Shown here piece after piece: positions 55,542-64,000 of a DNA stretch of 64,000 bases. A program made the position numbers and the translations under genes. The DNA is from Strigamia acuminata (taxonomy: Eukaryota > Arthropoda > Chilopoda > Geophilomorpha > Linotaeniidae), in contig OX442314.1 in the NCBI GenBank assembly GCA_949358305.1, positions 40,990,581 through 41,054,580 of the forward strand. Direction: 5' to 3'. The stretch's first letter is position 1. Each line of letters begins with the position of its first letter. The notes beneath the pieces are model-generated. The model was given only the letters and a program-made list of their open reading frames with translations, was not told the DNA's origin and searched no databases.

Positions 55542-55895
55542 TTATTTTTGAATTTTTACACCTTTCTTCTCATTGGTGACTATTCTGGACGCTTTGAGCT
55601 TTACTCTCGTTGCATTCACAGCCGAAACTGCACCAGTAGCGTCCATGAATGCAGCACGCTTTTGCCTTGCTGCAATCGCGTCGGCTTTTGCACCTATGAC
55701 TTCAGCCAACAATTTTAATTCAGCGGTTCGTTCGAAAAGTCGACGCTGATGAAACTTATTCCAGGTCTCCTCTTGTTCCAGCACCTCGTTATTGAATTGC
55801 CGGCTGCAAATTTCCATCCAGAACTGGTCAGTTTTGCCAAGTAGATAAGAATTATCGTCTCCACTTGGCTCAACTGTTGAGCTGTGCACTTGCAC
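55542..55895 (-). CDS. Unrecognised 117-residue open frame
   Basis: The minus-strand frame has protein-like composition, with an aromatic/acidic part (YLLGKTDQFWMEICSRQF) and then an Ala/Lys/Arg-rich helix (LAEVIGAKADAIAARQKRAA) that could be a short coiled coil. There is no signal peptide or membrane segment. It may be the last exon of a DNA-transposon regulatory protein or a host gene. I do not recognise it. A second ATG choice exists upstream in another frame. Confidence 0.35.
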   Translation of the reverse strand: MQVHSSTVEPSGDDNSYLLGKTDQFWMEICSRQFNNEVLEQEETWNKFHQRRLFERTAELKLLAEVIGAKADAIAARQKRAAFMDATGAVSAVNATRVKLKASRIVTNEKKGVKIQK

Positions 55896-56123
55896 ATGTA
55901 AGGGCTCAACTCTTCAAAACTCAGCCCCTTAATTTGTGACCAGCTGCTCCAGCAGCAGAGGAGCTGTGTTACTGACGTTACTGTATGTCGGAAATTTTTT
56001 TAACACACAAGCTGTTAGTGCCTTAACCTAACCTTTAACCTTATACTTCGACTACTCCTCGTCACGGACCTAATCACCTAATTAACATCCTTCCATCATC
56101 TTCTTCAGGTGTTTTTTCTAGAT

Positions 56124-56412
56124 TGTTGTGACCTCAAATACACACATTTGAGTGAGTATCATATTTCCTAAATTGTAATAAGAACAAATATCATTTTATG
56201 TTTTGTTTCAACGTATGTTGAAATAAAACATATTTCACATATTAATAAATAAACAACACAATATTGCTCTAACGAAGTAATATTTTGTGCCAAGTTCAGC
56301 TTGGCAACAGTATCGACCACTCACGCTGCATCTCTTTGATGATGCAGCAAGGCGCAAGTTGAGGGAGGAGCCTCCCTCCAGCAGCTCAAAATGGGTTTCT
56401 TGAGTGCTACTC
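56124..56412 (+). repeat. LTR-like sequence related to the solo LTR at 48523
   Basis: It begins TGTTGTGACCTC and keeps matching the first ~280 bases of 48523-49597 (ATTTGAGTGAG, CATATTTCC, and the later CACGCTGCA). The similarity fades at the start of the palindrome. The 3' end is not defined. Confidence 0.6.
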
Positions 56413-56740
56413 ACAAGGAGACCGCAAGAGTGTGTAATCCACAATTGTTAAAATTGTTTGTAAATAAAGCATTCACATCACCTAAACAATCTATTTTTCT
56501 CATATTAAAATGCACCTCTCTCTCACATTGTTACAAACAGTAACAACACACAGGATTCCTTACTGTGTGTTGAAACACCATTTTTTGATATTTTGAGTAA
56601 AAAGGTCAAGTGTAGCACTACATTTGGTGATTAGCCTGTTCAAACATTACTCTGGAACCCAGGTAATTTGATATCACATGACATATGACATCACAACTTT
56701 GTTCACCAACATGACTGCCTGCATGAAGCAACAATAGTGT

Positions 56741-56812
56741 GTTGTGGTGGCTCAGTGGTTAAGGTAATGAATCAGGAATCTTTCCACACAGGTTCAAATC
56801 CTGTTGTCGGTG
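56741..56812 (+). ncRNA. tRNA-like sequence (SINE head or tRNA relic), left arm
   Basis: An A box TGGCTCAGTGG (56748-56758) and a B box GGTTCAAATCC (56791-56801) are at tRNA spacing. The T arm pairs perfectly (ACAGG/CCTGT with a 7-nt loop). The acceptor stem pairs poorly, so this is not a standard functional tRNA; an RNA polymerase III promoter is likely. I cannot assign an anticodon. Confidence 0.65.
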
Positions 56813-57006
56813 AAAATTTTTACTTTTATTTTTTCTTTATTTTTAGCAGTAAAGTTAATGTTTGTTATTTTATATTTTTTTTAAAATTTTTTTTTATAAT
56901 TTTAATTATATTAAATTAATTAATTAAAATTTTTTAAAAACAAATATAAAATAACAAACATTAACTTGACTGCTAAAAATAAAGAAAAAATAAAAGTAAA
57001 AATTTT

Positions 57007-57078
57007 CACCAACAACAGGATTTGAACCTGTGTGGAAAGATTCCTGATTCATTACCTTAACCACTGAGCCACCACAAC
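57007..57078 (-). ncRNA. tRNA-like sequence, right arm
   Basis: This is the mirror copy on the minus strand, with B box at 57018-57028 and A box at 57061-57071. The two units face each other, so both would transcribe toward the palindrome centre. Confidence 0.65.
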
Positions 57079-57408
57079 ACACTATTGTTGCTTCATGCAG
57101 GCAGTCATGTTGGTGAACAAAGTTGTGATGTCATATGTCATGTGATATCAAATTACCTGGGTTCCAGAGTAAGGTTTGAACAGGCTAATCACCAAATGTA
57201 GTGCTACACTTGACCTTTTTACTCAAAATATCAAAAAATGGTGTTTCAACACACAGCAAGGAATCCTGTGTGTTGTTACTGTTTGTAACAATGTGAGAGA
57301 GAGGTGCATTTTAATATGAGAAAAATAGATTGTTTAGGTGATGTGAATGCTTTATTTACAAACAATTTTAACAATTGTGGATTACACACTCTTGCGGTCT
57401 CCTTGTCA

Positions 57409-57663
57409 GTTTTGGTCACAAACATGGCCTTTATTGCATCGGCAGTGCTTCACCTCGTGAGGGCATTCCCTTTGAAAGTGTCCGCCACCACAAACACCAT
57501 TTCTTGGTTTAGTCGGTTTGGCAGCTTTTGGTATTCCTACCATTTGCTGAGATTGTTTTTTTGTCTCCGAATTAGGAACAAGAGTTTCCATTTTTCGTGT
57601 CTCGATGACCACTGCATTACCGGTTGGTGTTCCAATCGCATTATTTGATGCTGTGGCGATCAC
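57409..57663 (-). pseudogene. Gag zinc-knuckle relic
   Basis: The minus frame (to about 57406) carries CGGGHFQRECPHEVKHCRCN and then KGHVCD. This resembles the two adjacent zinc knuckles at the gag/pol border of Ty3/gypsy elements, with some Cys positions lost. The upstream part is Lys/Thr/Pro-rich linker. Confidence 0.6.
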
Positions 57664-58593
57664 TACCGGTGGAATTGGAATTGTGGCTTAAATTATTAAT
57701 TAGAATGCTTCAGTGAAATTCCACTGAAGTTATCAATGATTCTTAAGTTAAGAGTGATTTATAAACGGGCTCCAGTCCTTTTGTAGTCAACTGTTAGTCA
57801 GTCAAGTCTCTTACTATTTTCACCACATTTCTTATCACTTTGATGTGAAATGTCCTTACCTCATTTATTTCTGGTTATCAACGACATAGTATCTCACTAT
57901 TTGTTTAGTGACCTCAATGTGTCGGTCATCCGATTTCATAAAAGATATTACAGGTAGCCATCTTGATTTGATTGGTACGGAAAAATTTAATTGTTTCAGA
58001 CTCTGAATAAATTTTGTTTACCCAGAATTCCCTTGTTTTTCATCTAAAATTTGCAACCGGTCACAGCCGGTTGCAAACAAAGACACCCAACTACTACAGT
58101 TGAACATTTCAGATAAAATAAATGTGTGACATGTTGTGTATTTATCACGCCAGATGGCGTTATTGTATTATAGTTATGTGTACCATTAAAAGCTGGCACT
58201 AGTTATTGTTTTTAGCACACAATGGATGCAACTTATTTCATGAGCCTCCAGATTTAAGCAACTAATAACACATGTTGGTAGCGGAAAATACTCTGGAAAT
58301 TGGTTGGAAAGATCAACTGGGTGGAGTAAAGTCAATAAGGACGGTAGGCAATACAAAAATCGGACATTTGGGACTGAAAACGTGCGATCGGGCGACGTTG
58401 ATGTGCGAGCTCGAGCACGCCGATTATTTGCCGAGATTCGACTATTTTCGAATATTTTCGACTATTTTCGTCTGTTGGAGCCGGCAAACGTGCCTTTTGT
58501 TTGAAGAATACAAGGAATTATAGCCTTACTCTTCATTGAGTCCATACTGAAGGACCAAGAGGAGGAGAAGGAAGAGAAAAACATTCCACCAAT
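57664..58593. other. Unassigned, with one strong hairpin and an LTR-end candidate
   Basis: A perfect hairpin TTTGCAACCGG/CCGGTTGCAAA lies at about 58048-58075, and a smaller one (CTTCAGTG/CACTGAAG) near 57708-57729. At 58262-58285, AATAACACA followed by TGTTGGTAGCGGA resembles an LTR end plus a primer-binding site. This would suit the gag relic starting at 58594, but the LTR start was not found. Confidence 0.4.
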
Positions 58594-58740
58594 CATGGCA
58601 AAAGTGGAACACAGCATTTGCAAGCCGCCGGACGAATTTGATTTCAAGAATGCTGCAGATTGGCCCTGATGGATTGCCCGTTTTGTGTTATTTCGCTCCA
58701 TGGTGGATTTGGACACACAGCCAGGCAAAAAGCAAGTGGC
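58594..58740 (+). pseudogene. Ty3/gypsy gag N-terminal relic
   Basis: From ATG 58594 the frame reads CKPPDEFDFKNAADWP, a TGA stop, WIARF and LDTQPGKKQVAS. This is the familiar start of animal gypsy gag proteins (PP..FDF....W..W..RF). The capsid is lost after about 50 codons. Confidence 0.75.
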
Positions 58741-58989
58741 TAGTCACAAAACAGGTAACATTTGACGAAATGGCAATTCAGTTTCTACACGAGGAAGCAA
58801 TTTTCCAATTTCAGAAAGAAAATACATGTGGATTAATTTTGTATTTGCCAGTTCGTCATACAAATTATGATGAATTCCGAAATGAAATGGTTTTCGGAAT
58901 CTTAAATGGAATGGAATTCGGATTTGCAAAATTCTTTTAACTGATTTTGAAAAATAAAAATCTGAAAACAAAACTGGCTAAATACTGCT

Positions 58990-59382
58990 CCTGAGTTTGA
59001 TTTAAAGTCGACTTTTCCTCATTGCTTGGGAGCAATCGATTGAAAGCATGTTGCAATAGAAAGTTCCAAAAATTCTGGAAGCTTGTTTTGTAATTATAAG
59101 GTATGTTTGTGTGTTTTGCTTTTGGTTTCCATAACACTTTGTATGAATATTTCATTCGTAAAGGTTTTTCAGTCTCGTCTTGATAGCTGTTGCAGATGCG
59201 AACTACAAATTTGTGTTTTATGACATTGGAGCGTACAGCAGTGAGGGAGATAGTACCGTTTTCCGTCAATCAGATTTTGGCCAACAACTATTCTCACCAA
59301 CCAACCAATTAGAAATGCCCCCTAGCACACACGTGCATATAGTTGACAGCACATTGTTTCAGAATTGGCTGAAACGTTTGTA
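58990..59382 (+). pseudogene. Harbinger/ISL2EU-like DDE transposase fragment
   Basis: The frame gives FPHCLGAID, a stop, KHVAIE and NSGSLFCNYK. A GTATGT...TTTTCAG stretch that looks like an intron follows (about 59100-59170). Then come IAVADANYKFVFYDIGAY and GDSTVFRQSDFGQ, ending LFQNWLKRL. These are the DDE_4-type motifs around the first and second catalytic Asp. The last acidic residue is not seen. It is truncated at both ends. Confidence 0.8.
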
Positions 59383-59469
59383 GTTTGTTAGTCATGGTTT
59401 GTATTGTTTGTATGCCAAGTTTGGCAATTTGTATTCTGATAGAACTAGAATAAACAATGGTTTTCCAAT

Positions 59470-60016
59470 GTGCTGTCAACTATATGCCTACAGCACACTT
59501 TTCCAAATTTGAACTTTTTTCTGCAGATTCTGTTAGTATTCCGTTAGTATTCATTTGTAATGTATAAATTTTCGTTTGTATTGCTTTGCAAAAAATTCTA
59601 CAGAGTGTGCTGCCAACTTGATGCTGGAATACACGCCCCCAATTTCACTTTTCGTTACAGATTCCGTTAGTACTCAGTTAGTATAGATTTGTAATGTAAA
59701 AATTGTCGTTTGTATTGGTCCGTATAAGCCGCAAAATCGATTTGACCGCTTTCGGGCACTCAGGGAAAAGTGTGTGCTGCCAACTTGATGCTGGAATACA
59801 CACATCCAATTTCACTTTTCTTTACAGATTCCGTTAGTACTCAGTTAGTATAGATTTGTAATGTATAAATTGTCGTTTGTATTGGTCCGTATAAGCCGCA
59901 AAATCGATTTGACCGGTTTTGGGCACTTGGGGTAAAGCGTGTGCTGCCAACTTGATGCTGGAATACACACACCCAATTTCACTTTTCTTTACAGATTCCG
60001 TTAGTACTCAGTTAGT
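59470..60016. repeat. 167-bp tandem repeat, about 3.5 copies
   Basis: Well-conserved units start at 59606, 59773 and 59940 (TGTGCTGCCAACTTGATGC). A diverged, shorter unit starts near 59470. The last copy is cut by the inverted-repeat element at 60017. An inverted partner of the unit start (ATAGTTGACAGCACATTG) lies at 59339-59356. Confidence 0.9.
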
Positions 60017-60157
60017 TGTGATGATTACAAATCCGTATTTATCAATGTTCACAATAGATGGCGCTGTTTAGTCATATATTAGGTCCGGACTAGTGACCCA
60101 CGAATCCGCCGATTCGTATGCTGATTGGCTGTCGCCAATCTAGTAGTTCTACAGAAC

Positions 60158-60165
60158 TATATAAG
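60158..60165 (+). promoter_or_regulatory. TATA box, left arm
   Basis: TATATAAG, conserved in the mirror arm. TCAGTT follows closely. It would drive transcription into the arm. Confidence 0.5.
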
Positions 60166-60613
60166 CATCAGTTTTTCACCCACTCACCCCCCTGGCTTGA
60201 TAACTGAACTCGTATACTGTCTGTAGTTGAATTGTTGTTATCGTTTGATTTCACTTTCTCTATCGACACATCAGGCCGCCTCAGCTCTCCACAGTTGGTA
60301 TTCATTACTATATTGTTATTGCTGTTGTAGGGCTATTTCGGGAAGGCTAACTCCGGTAATAGACATGCGTTCGCATGAAATGGCCCCGTAGCGTTAGCTT
60401 GCTGTTCTACGGGACAGTTAGACTTCGTACGGTGGCTTAATATAACGGTCGTATACAGTACGACCTTGCTAAATGAAAGTAGGTCCCTCAGCTAACTGGC
60501 CTCAGTCCGCTGCAGGATGGCTGTTGTAAACAGCCCGCGCAGGTTCCCGTCTTTTCTCGATTGGTCCTTCCGCACGTTAAAAGTCAGTAAAGGCCTAATG
60601 CACAGGTAACACG

Positions 60614-60812
60614 CCGGGTTGGTAGCCCGTGAGTAATATCTTCAGATGTTGCGATAAATAACTACCTGGATAATGGTAATCCAACGGCAGTGGCCGATTA
60701 ATATTTTACCCGGTGCTCGATCTACTGATCCCGTCATCGTAAGGCATGCTGGCGGATGGAGGAGTCAAATCCTCCCGCGATGGTTCTCTCAACCGTCGTG
60801 ACGGTCCCCGCC
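60614..60812 (+). ncRNA. Structured module A, left arm
   Basis: A hairpin CGGGTT/AGCCCG (60615-60629) comes first. At 60735-60812 there is a pseudoknot-like set: CATCG/CGATG (60735-60739 with 60778-60782), enclosing GGAGGA/TCCTCC (60758-60763 with 60770-60775). GGCGG (60751-60755) can pair with CCGCC (60808-60812), across ACCGT/ACGGT. The right arm keeps these pairs with compensatory changes. Confidence 0.6.
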
Positions 60813-60824
60813 CCATTGTACCCT

Positions 60825-61091
60825 CCGGGTTAGTAACCCGCGAACGATATATAAAATATATCGTGTTAAACAAATTACTCGGGCATTGGTAATCCTGTAT
60901 TGGCAATACTTTTTATCCCGGTAAGTCCATAGAAATGTTTACCTGGTGGTTGGTACCACCGACAGCGAATTAAAGCGTACAAACAAATACTCGGCGCCTG
61001 ATCACGAGATCTTGTCGTCGTAAGGCATGCTGGCGGATGGAGTCTCAACAACTCCCGCGACGTTCTCTCAATTGTCGTGACGGTCCCCGCC
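60825..61091 (+). ncRNA. Structured module B, left arm (related to module A)
   Basis: It has the same order as module A: CGGGTT/AACCCG, an AT-rich hairpin, GGTGGT/ACCACC, then CGTCG/CGACG, GGCGG/CCGCC and GGAGT/ACTCC. ATTGTC/GACGGT comes last, with wobble pairs. Modules A and B share blocks such as GTAAGGCATGCTGGCGGATG. Confidence 0.6.
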
Positions 61092-61160
61092 CAATTAATA
61101 TTTTTATAACAATTCATTTGTTATATTCCATTAATCACTTTACATTTATTCATTTGGAAC

Positions 61161-61370
61161 ATGGAATATTCTGCCGAATATTCCTATTTATGCGAAGGAC
61201 TCTTCGCATCATTAGATACTCGAGCTGCGGACCAAATACGTCTCCGTAGCGTTATTTGTGACGATGCCGCAAGTCAGCCGTATCCCTTTGGCTTCGCCCG
61301 GATCCTCAACCAGTTGATGCCGCCCGTTTACACGCGTCAAGAACCCAATTATGTTATCATTAATATTTAG
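61161..61370 (+). CDS. 69-codon ORF in left arm, unrecognised
   Basis: An ATG-to-TAG frame (MEYSAEYSYLCEGLF...) is followed at once by AATAAA (61372-61377). The mirror copy is open at equal length. I count mostly amino-acid-changing differences between them, so purifying selection is not shown. No known domain. Confidence 0.4.
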   Translation: MEYSAEYSYLCEGLFASLDTRAADQIRLRSVICDDAASQPYPFGFARILNQLMPPVYTRQEPNYVIINI

Positions 61371-61420
61371 TAATAAATATGTTATGTCACACTAATATTG
61401 TAAGTTATTTCTACTCAGTC

Positions 61421-62355
61421 ATGAATTCACATTTTACACGGACTTCAAAACTAATAATTTCTACCACGTGGTCAGGCCTAAAGGCCCAACCCCGAGAATA
61501 GGAGTCTTGCCCGAACTTGTTGAAGTTGGTTCCGCCCGGGTAACGTCATTTTGTCGTCGACAATCTGACAAAACCACGCGGTCGGGCCTAATTTTGAAAA
61601 GTTGACCTTTTTACGGAATTCTTAAAGAATTCTATCAATTTAACAGTTGTTTTAATTTTAGAATATTCTTTTACATGTATTTTGCTTGAGACTTTAAGTT
61701 AAACCTAAATTTATTTGCCTAAATAAATGAGGAAGAAAAAAGACATTTTCTCTTTTTTAAAAGAATTAAAATTTATATTTTATTTCAAAATCGGTTTACC
61801 TTATTTTTTACAAGCTTGACCTACATTAAAATGTTGGTTAAAAAATCATGATCTCAAGCCATTGAAATCGAATTTTACGAATGGAATACCATTCGAATTT
61901 AGCGGAGAAGAATTCTCGCTGTTGTGTTGCCTAGCAACCCGTGTTGTGCAGAAAAGCCGTCGATTCAAACGACTCGACGCATCTATTGAAATTGCGAGTT
62001 TTTAAAACCTTAAAATTTCGTAAAGATGATTGTTCTTTTATTAATAAAAGCGGTGATATTTTTAAAATACTTTGAAAAGTATCCATTTTGTTTTGTGACT
62101 ACGTCATAACACTGGAATCTGACAAGATTACGGTTCCACGAACTAGGTGATTTCCACCAATCTCGTACGAGATCGGACTCTCGCGAGACTAGCGTTGATA
62201 CTTGACCAATCAGAGAGGTTGTGACGATTCTACTTTTGGCTGATTTAATAGCCATTTAAGATAGATAACTAATCGGTTTATACAAGACGTTGCTAGGAAT
62301 AACAACAACCTAACCGAGATAAGCTACGGAAGTCTTTACAAACATGGCACTTGAT
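61421..62355. other. Unique spacer of the inverted-repeat element
   Basis: AT-rich. It has two short GGTCAGGCC/GTCGGGCC-type motifs near 61470 and 61580, each next to CCACG. No gene is supported. Confidence 0.4.
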
Positions 62356-62402
62356 CGAATAGAAATAACTTACAGTTTTGGTGTGACATAACATATTTAT
62401 TA

Positions 62403-62612
62403 CTAAATATTAAGGACAACAAAAATGGGTTCTTCACGCGTGTAAACGGGCGGCATCAACTGGTTGAGGATCCGGGCGAAGCCAGAGGAATACGGCTGAC
62501 TTGCGGCATCGTCACAAACATCGCTACGGAGACGTATTTGGTCCGCAGCTCGAGTATCTAATAATGCGAAGAGTCCTTCGCATAAGTAGGAATATTCAGC
62601 AGAATATTCCAT
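62403..62612 (-). CDS. 69-codon ORF in right arm, unrecognised
   Basis: This is the mirror of 61161-61370, open from ATG 62612 to its stop at 62403. It differs at about 10 residues, clustered in the last third. Confidence 0.4.
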   Translation of the reverse strand: MEYSAEYSYLCEGLFALLDTRAADQIRLRSDVCDDAASQPYSSGFARILNQLMPPVYTREEPIFVVLNI

Positions 62613-62681
62613 GTTCCAAATGAATAAAAATAAAGTAATTAGTGGAATACAACAAATGCATTGTTGTATAAATATTAATTG

Positions 62682-62948
62682 GGCGGGGACCGTCACGACA
62701 ATTGAGAGAACGTCGCGGGAGTTGTTGAGACTCCATCCGCCAGCATGCCTTACGACGACAAGATCTCGTGATCAGGCGCCGAGTATTTAATTGTGTGCTT
62801 TAACTCGCTATCGGTGGTACCAACCACCAGGTAAACATTTCTATGGACTTACCGGGTCTAAAAGATATTGCCAATACAGGATTACCAATGCCCGAGTAAT
62901 TTGTTTAACACGATATATTTATATATCGCTCACGGGTTACTAACCCGG
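62682..62948 (-). ncRNA. Structured module B, right arm
   Basis: Mirror of 60825-61091. The AT-rich hairpin has changed in length but still pairs. Confidence 0.6.
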
Positions 62949-62960
62949 AGGGTACGATGG

Positions 62961-63161
62961 GGCGGGGACCGTCACGACGGTCGAGAGAACCATCGCGGGA
63001 GGTTTTGACACCTCCATCCGCCAGCATGCCTTACGATGGCGGGATCAGCAGATCGAGCACCGGGTAAAATATTATTTGGCCACTGCCGTTGGATTACCAT
63101 TATCCAGGTAGTTGTTTTATCGCAACATCTTTAGATATTACTCACGGGCTACCAACCCGGC
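62961..63161 (-). ncRNA. Structured module A, right arm
   Basis: Mirror of 60614-60812. The stem GGAGGA/TCCTCC of the left arm is GGAGGT/ACCTCC here (62998-63015), a compensatory change. A U-G pair next to CATCG becomes C-G. Confidence 0.6.
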
Positions 63162-63604
63162 GTGTCACCTGTATATTAAGCCTTTACCGACTTTTAACGA
63201 GCGGAAGGACCAATCGTAGAAAGACGGGAACCTGCGTGGGCTGTTTACAACAACCATCCTGCAGCGGACTGTGGCCAGTTAGCTGAGGGACCTACTTTCA
63301 TTTAGCAAGGTCGTACTGTATACGACCGTTATATTAAGCCACCGTACGAAGTCCTACTGTCCCGTAGAACAGCTGGCTAACGTTACGGGGCCATTTCATG
63401 CGAATGCATGTCTATTACCGGAGTTGGCCTTCCCGAAAAGGCCTTACAACAACAATAACAGATAGTAATGAATACTATCTGTGGAGAGCTGAGGTGGCCT
63501 GATGTGTCGATAGAGAATAATGAAATCAAACGATAACAATTCAACTACAGACAATATACAAGTTCAGTTATCAAGCAAGGCCAGGCGGGGGTGAGAAACT
63601 GGAG

Positions 63605-63612
63605 CTTATATA
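63605..63612 (-). promoter_or_regulatory. TATA box, right arm
   Basis: TATATAAG on the minus strand, mirror of 60158-60165. Confidence 0.5.
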
Positions 63613-63705
63613 GTTCTGTAGAACTACTAGATTGGCGACAGCCAATCAGCGTACGAATCGACGGATTCGTGGGTCACTAGTCCGGACCTAATATATGACT
63701 ATGTC

Positions 63706-63918
63706 CAGATGGGCCCAGTTGGGGTCCAGAAGGGTCCGATTGGTTCCCTTCGACAGGTAAGTAATGTGGATATTGATTCGATAGAATCAACATCATCAAG
63801 TAATTAATACTTAATTTATATCGAATAAAATAGTTATATTTTATTCACCGTGTCTAAATAATTATTTATCACACTTTTTAGTTTTAACCGAGTTTGAAAT
63901 ACGCGCGTTGGTTAAACA
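63706..63918. other. Extra sequence in the right arm
   Basis: About 210 bases are absent from the left arm, lying between the AGTCATATAT and GCGCCATCTAT parts. It holds GGTCCAGAAGGGTCC-like repeats and a GTAAGT...TTTTTAG pair that could be an intron. It may be an insertion in this arm or a loss in the other. Confidence 0.5.
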
Positions 63919-64000
63919 GCGCCATCTATGGTGAACATTGATAACTATCGATTTGTAATCATCACACATCCCCCGGTGACAAGCATAGAGTTTACTAACT

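Larger units (their letters stand above)
56413..57408. repeat. Near-perfect 1-kb palindrome (arms about 480 bp)
   Basis: The left arm from about 56413 and the right arm to about 57408 are inverted copies with only a few differences, down to an AT-rich centre near 56890-56935. Each arm contains a tRNA-like promoter sequence. Single-stranded DNA or RNA from it would form a long hairpin. It starts within or next to the LTR-like sequence 56124-56412 and ends beside a gag relic. Confidence 0.92.
60017..63966. mobile_element. Inverted-repeat element with 1.4-kb arms
   Basis: The left arm is 60017 to about 61420 and the right arm about 62356-63966, with a 935-bp spacer. The tips are TGTGATGATTAC and its inverse. 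The arms are roughly 90% alike by eye. The right arm has an extra ~210 bases (63706-63918). I see no target duplication. Each arm reads inward as TATA box, structured region, short ORF and AATAAA. No transposase is recognised, so it is either a foldback-type non-autonomous element or a pair of inverted insertions. Confidence 0.8.

Noticed and set aside
56741-56812. Functional tRNA gene
   Set aside because: Promoter boxes and T arm are good, but the acceptor stem does not pair and the anticodon arm is irregular.
60735-60812. HDV-like self-cleaving ribozyme in the inverted-repeat arms
   Set aside because: The order of the five stems resembles the nested double pseudoknot, but the strand that should hold the catalytic C is only two bases long, the first joining segment is too long, and no cleavage site is apparent. 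Kept as an unnamed fold.
63498-63525. Hammerhead ribozyme core (CTGATG...GAAA)
   Set aside because: The invariant CTGANGA is CTGATGT here and no suitable stems flank it.

Overview
This is eukaryotic, animal-type DNA. It has GT-AG introns, an arthropod-style TCAGT initiator, and pieces of Ty3/gypsy, DIRS-like, P-element/THAP, Harbinger-like and CACTA-like elements, with no bacterial operon features. An arthropod, perhaps a crustacean, is my best guess, but the species cannot be named from sequence. I see no confident single-copy host gene. The window is a transposon-rich region, with young intact elements at 2.4-31.4 kb and mostly relics after that.

Left part (2.4-31.4 kb): an outer Ty3/gypsy element (A, plus strand) has gag, pol and a third, probably spliced, ORF. 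It ends in a polypurine tract and a 586-bp 3' LTR; no 5' LTR was found. Two young elements lie inside it. Element C (4968-18474, minus strand, 13.5 kb, 1017-bp LTRs with 3 differences, 4-bp target duplication AAGT) splits the reverse transcriptase of A. Element B (23066-27840, minus strand, 4.8 kb, identical 165-bp LTRs, 5-bp duplication GTTAT) sits in the intron of A's third ORF. C is complete: gag, pol, then a third gene whose mRNA is predicted to join a 29-codon acidic exon to a 921-codon exon. A has the same layout. The third ORF has no envelope features.

Middle part (32-53.6 kb): fragments of pol related to C, a DIRS-like tyrosine recombinase relic, a THAP domain, P-element and CACTA-like transposase pieces, three copies of a Ulp1/C48-like protease sequence, and at least four further loci carrying blocks of the C third-ORF protein. 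One of these (45.4-49.9 kb) looks multi-exonic, has a duplicated Ser/Pro-rich exon, and is split by a solo LTR (4-bp duplication AATG). That LTR holds five tandem hairpins with unrelated stems around a similar loop.

Right part (54-64 kb): short tandem repeats, a near-perfect 1-kb palindrome with a tRNA-like promoter in each arm, a Harbinger-like relic, a 167-bp tandem repeat, and a 3.95-kb inverted-repeat element with 1.4-kb arms. Each arm has a TATA box, about 0.9 kb of sequence with two structured modules whose stems show compensatory changes, a 69-codon ORF and AATAAA. The recurring theme is structured hairpin arrays and a mobile, spliced, non-envelope third gene.
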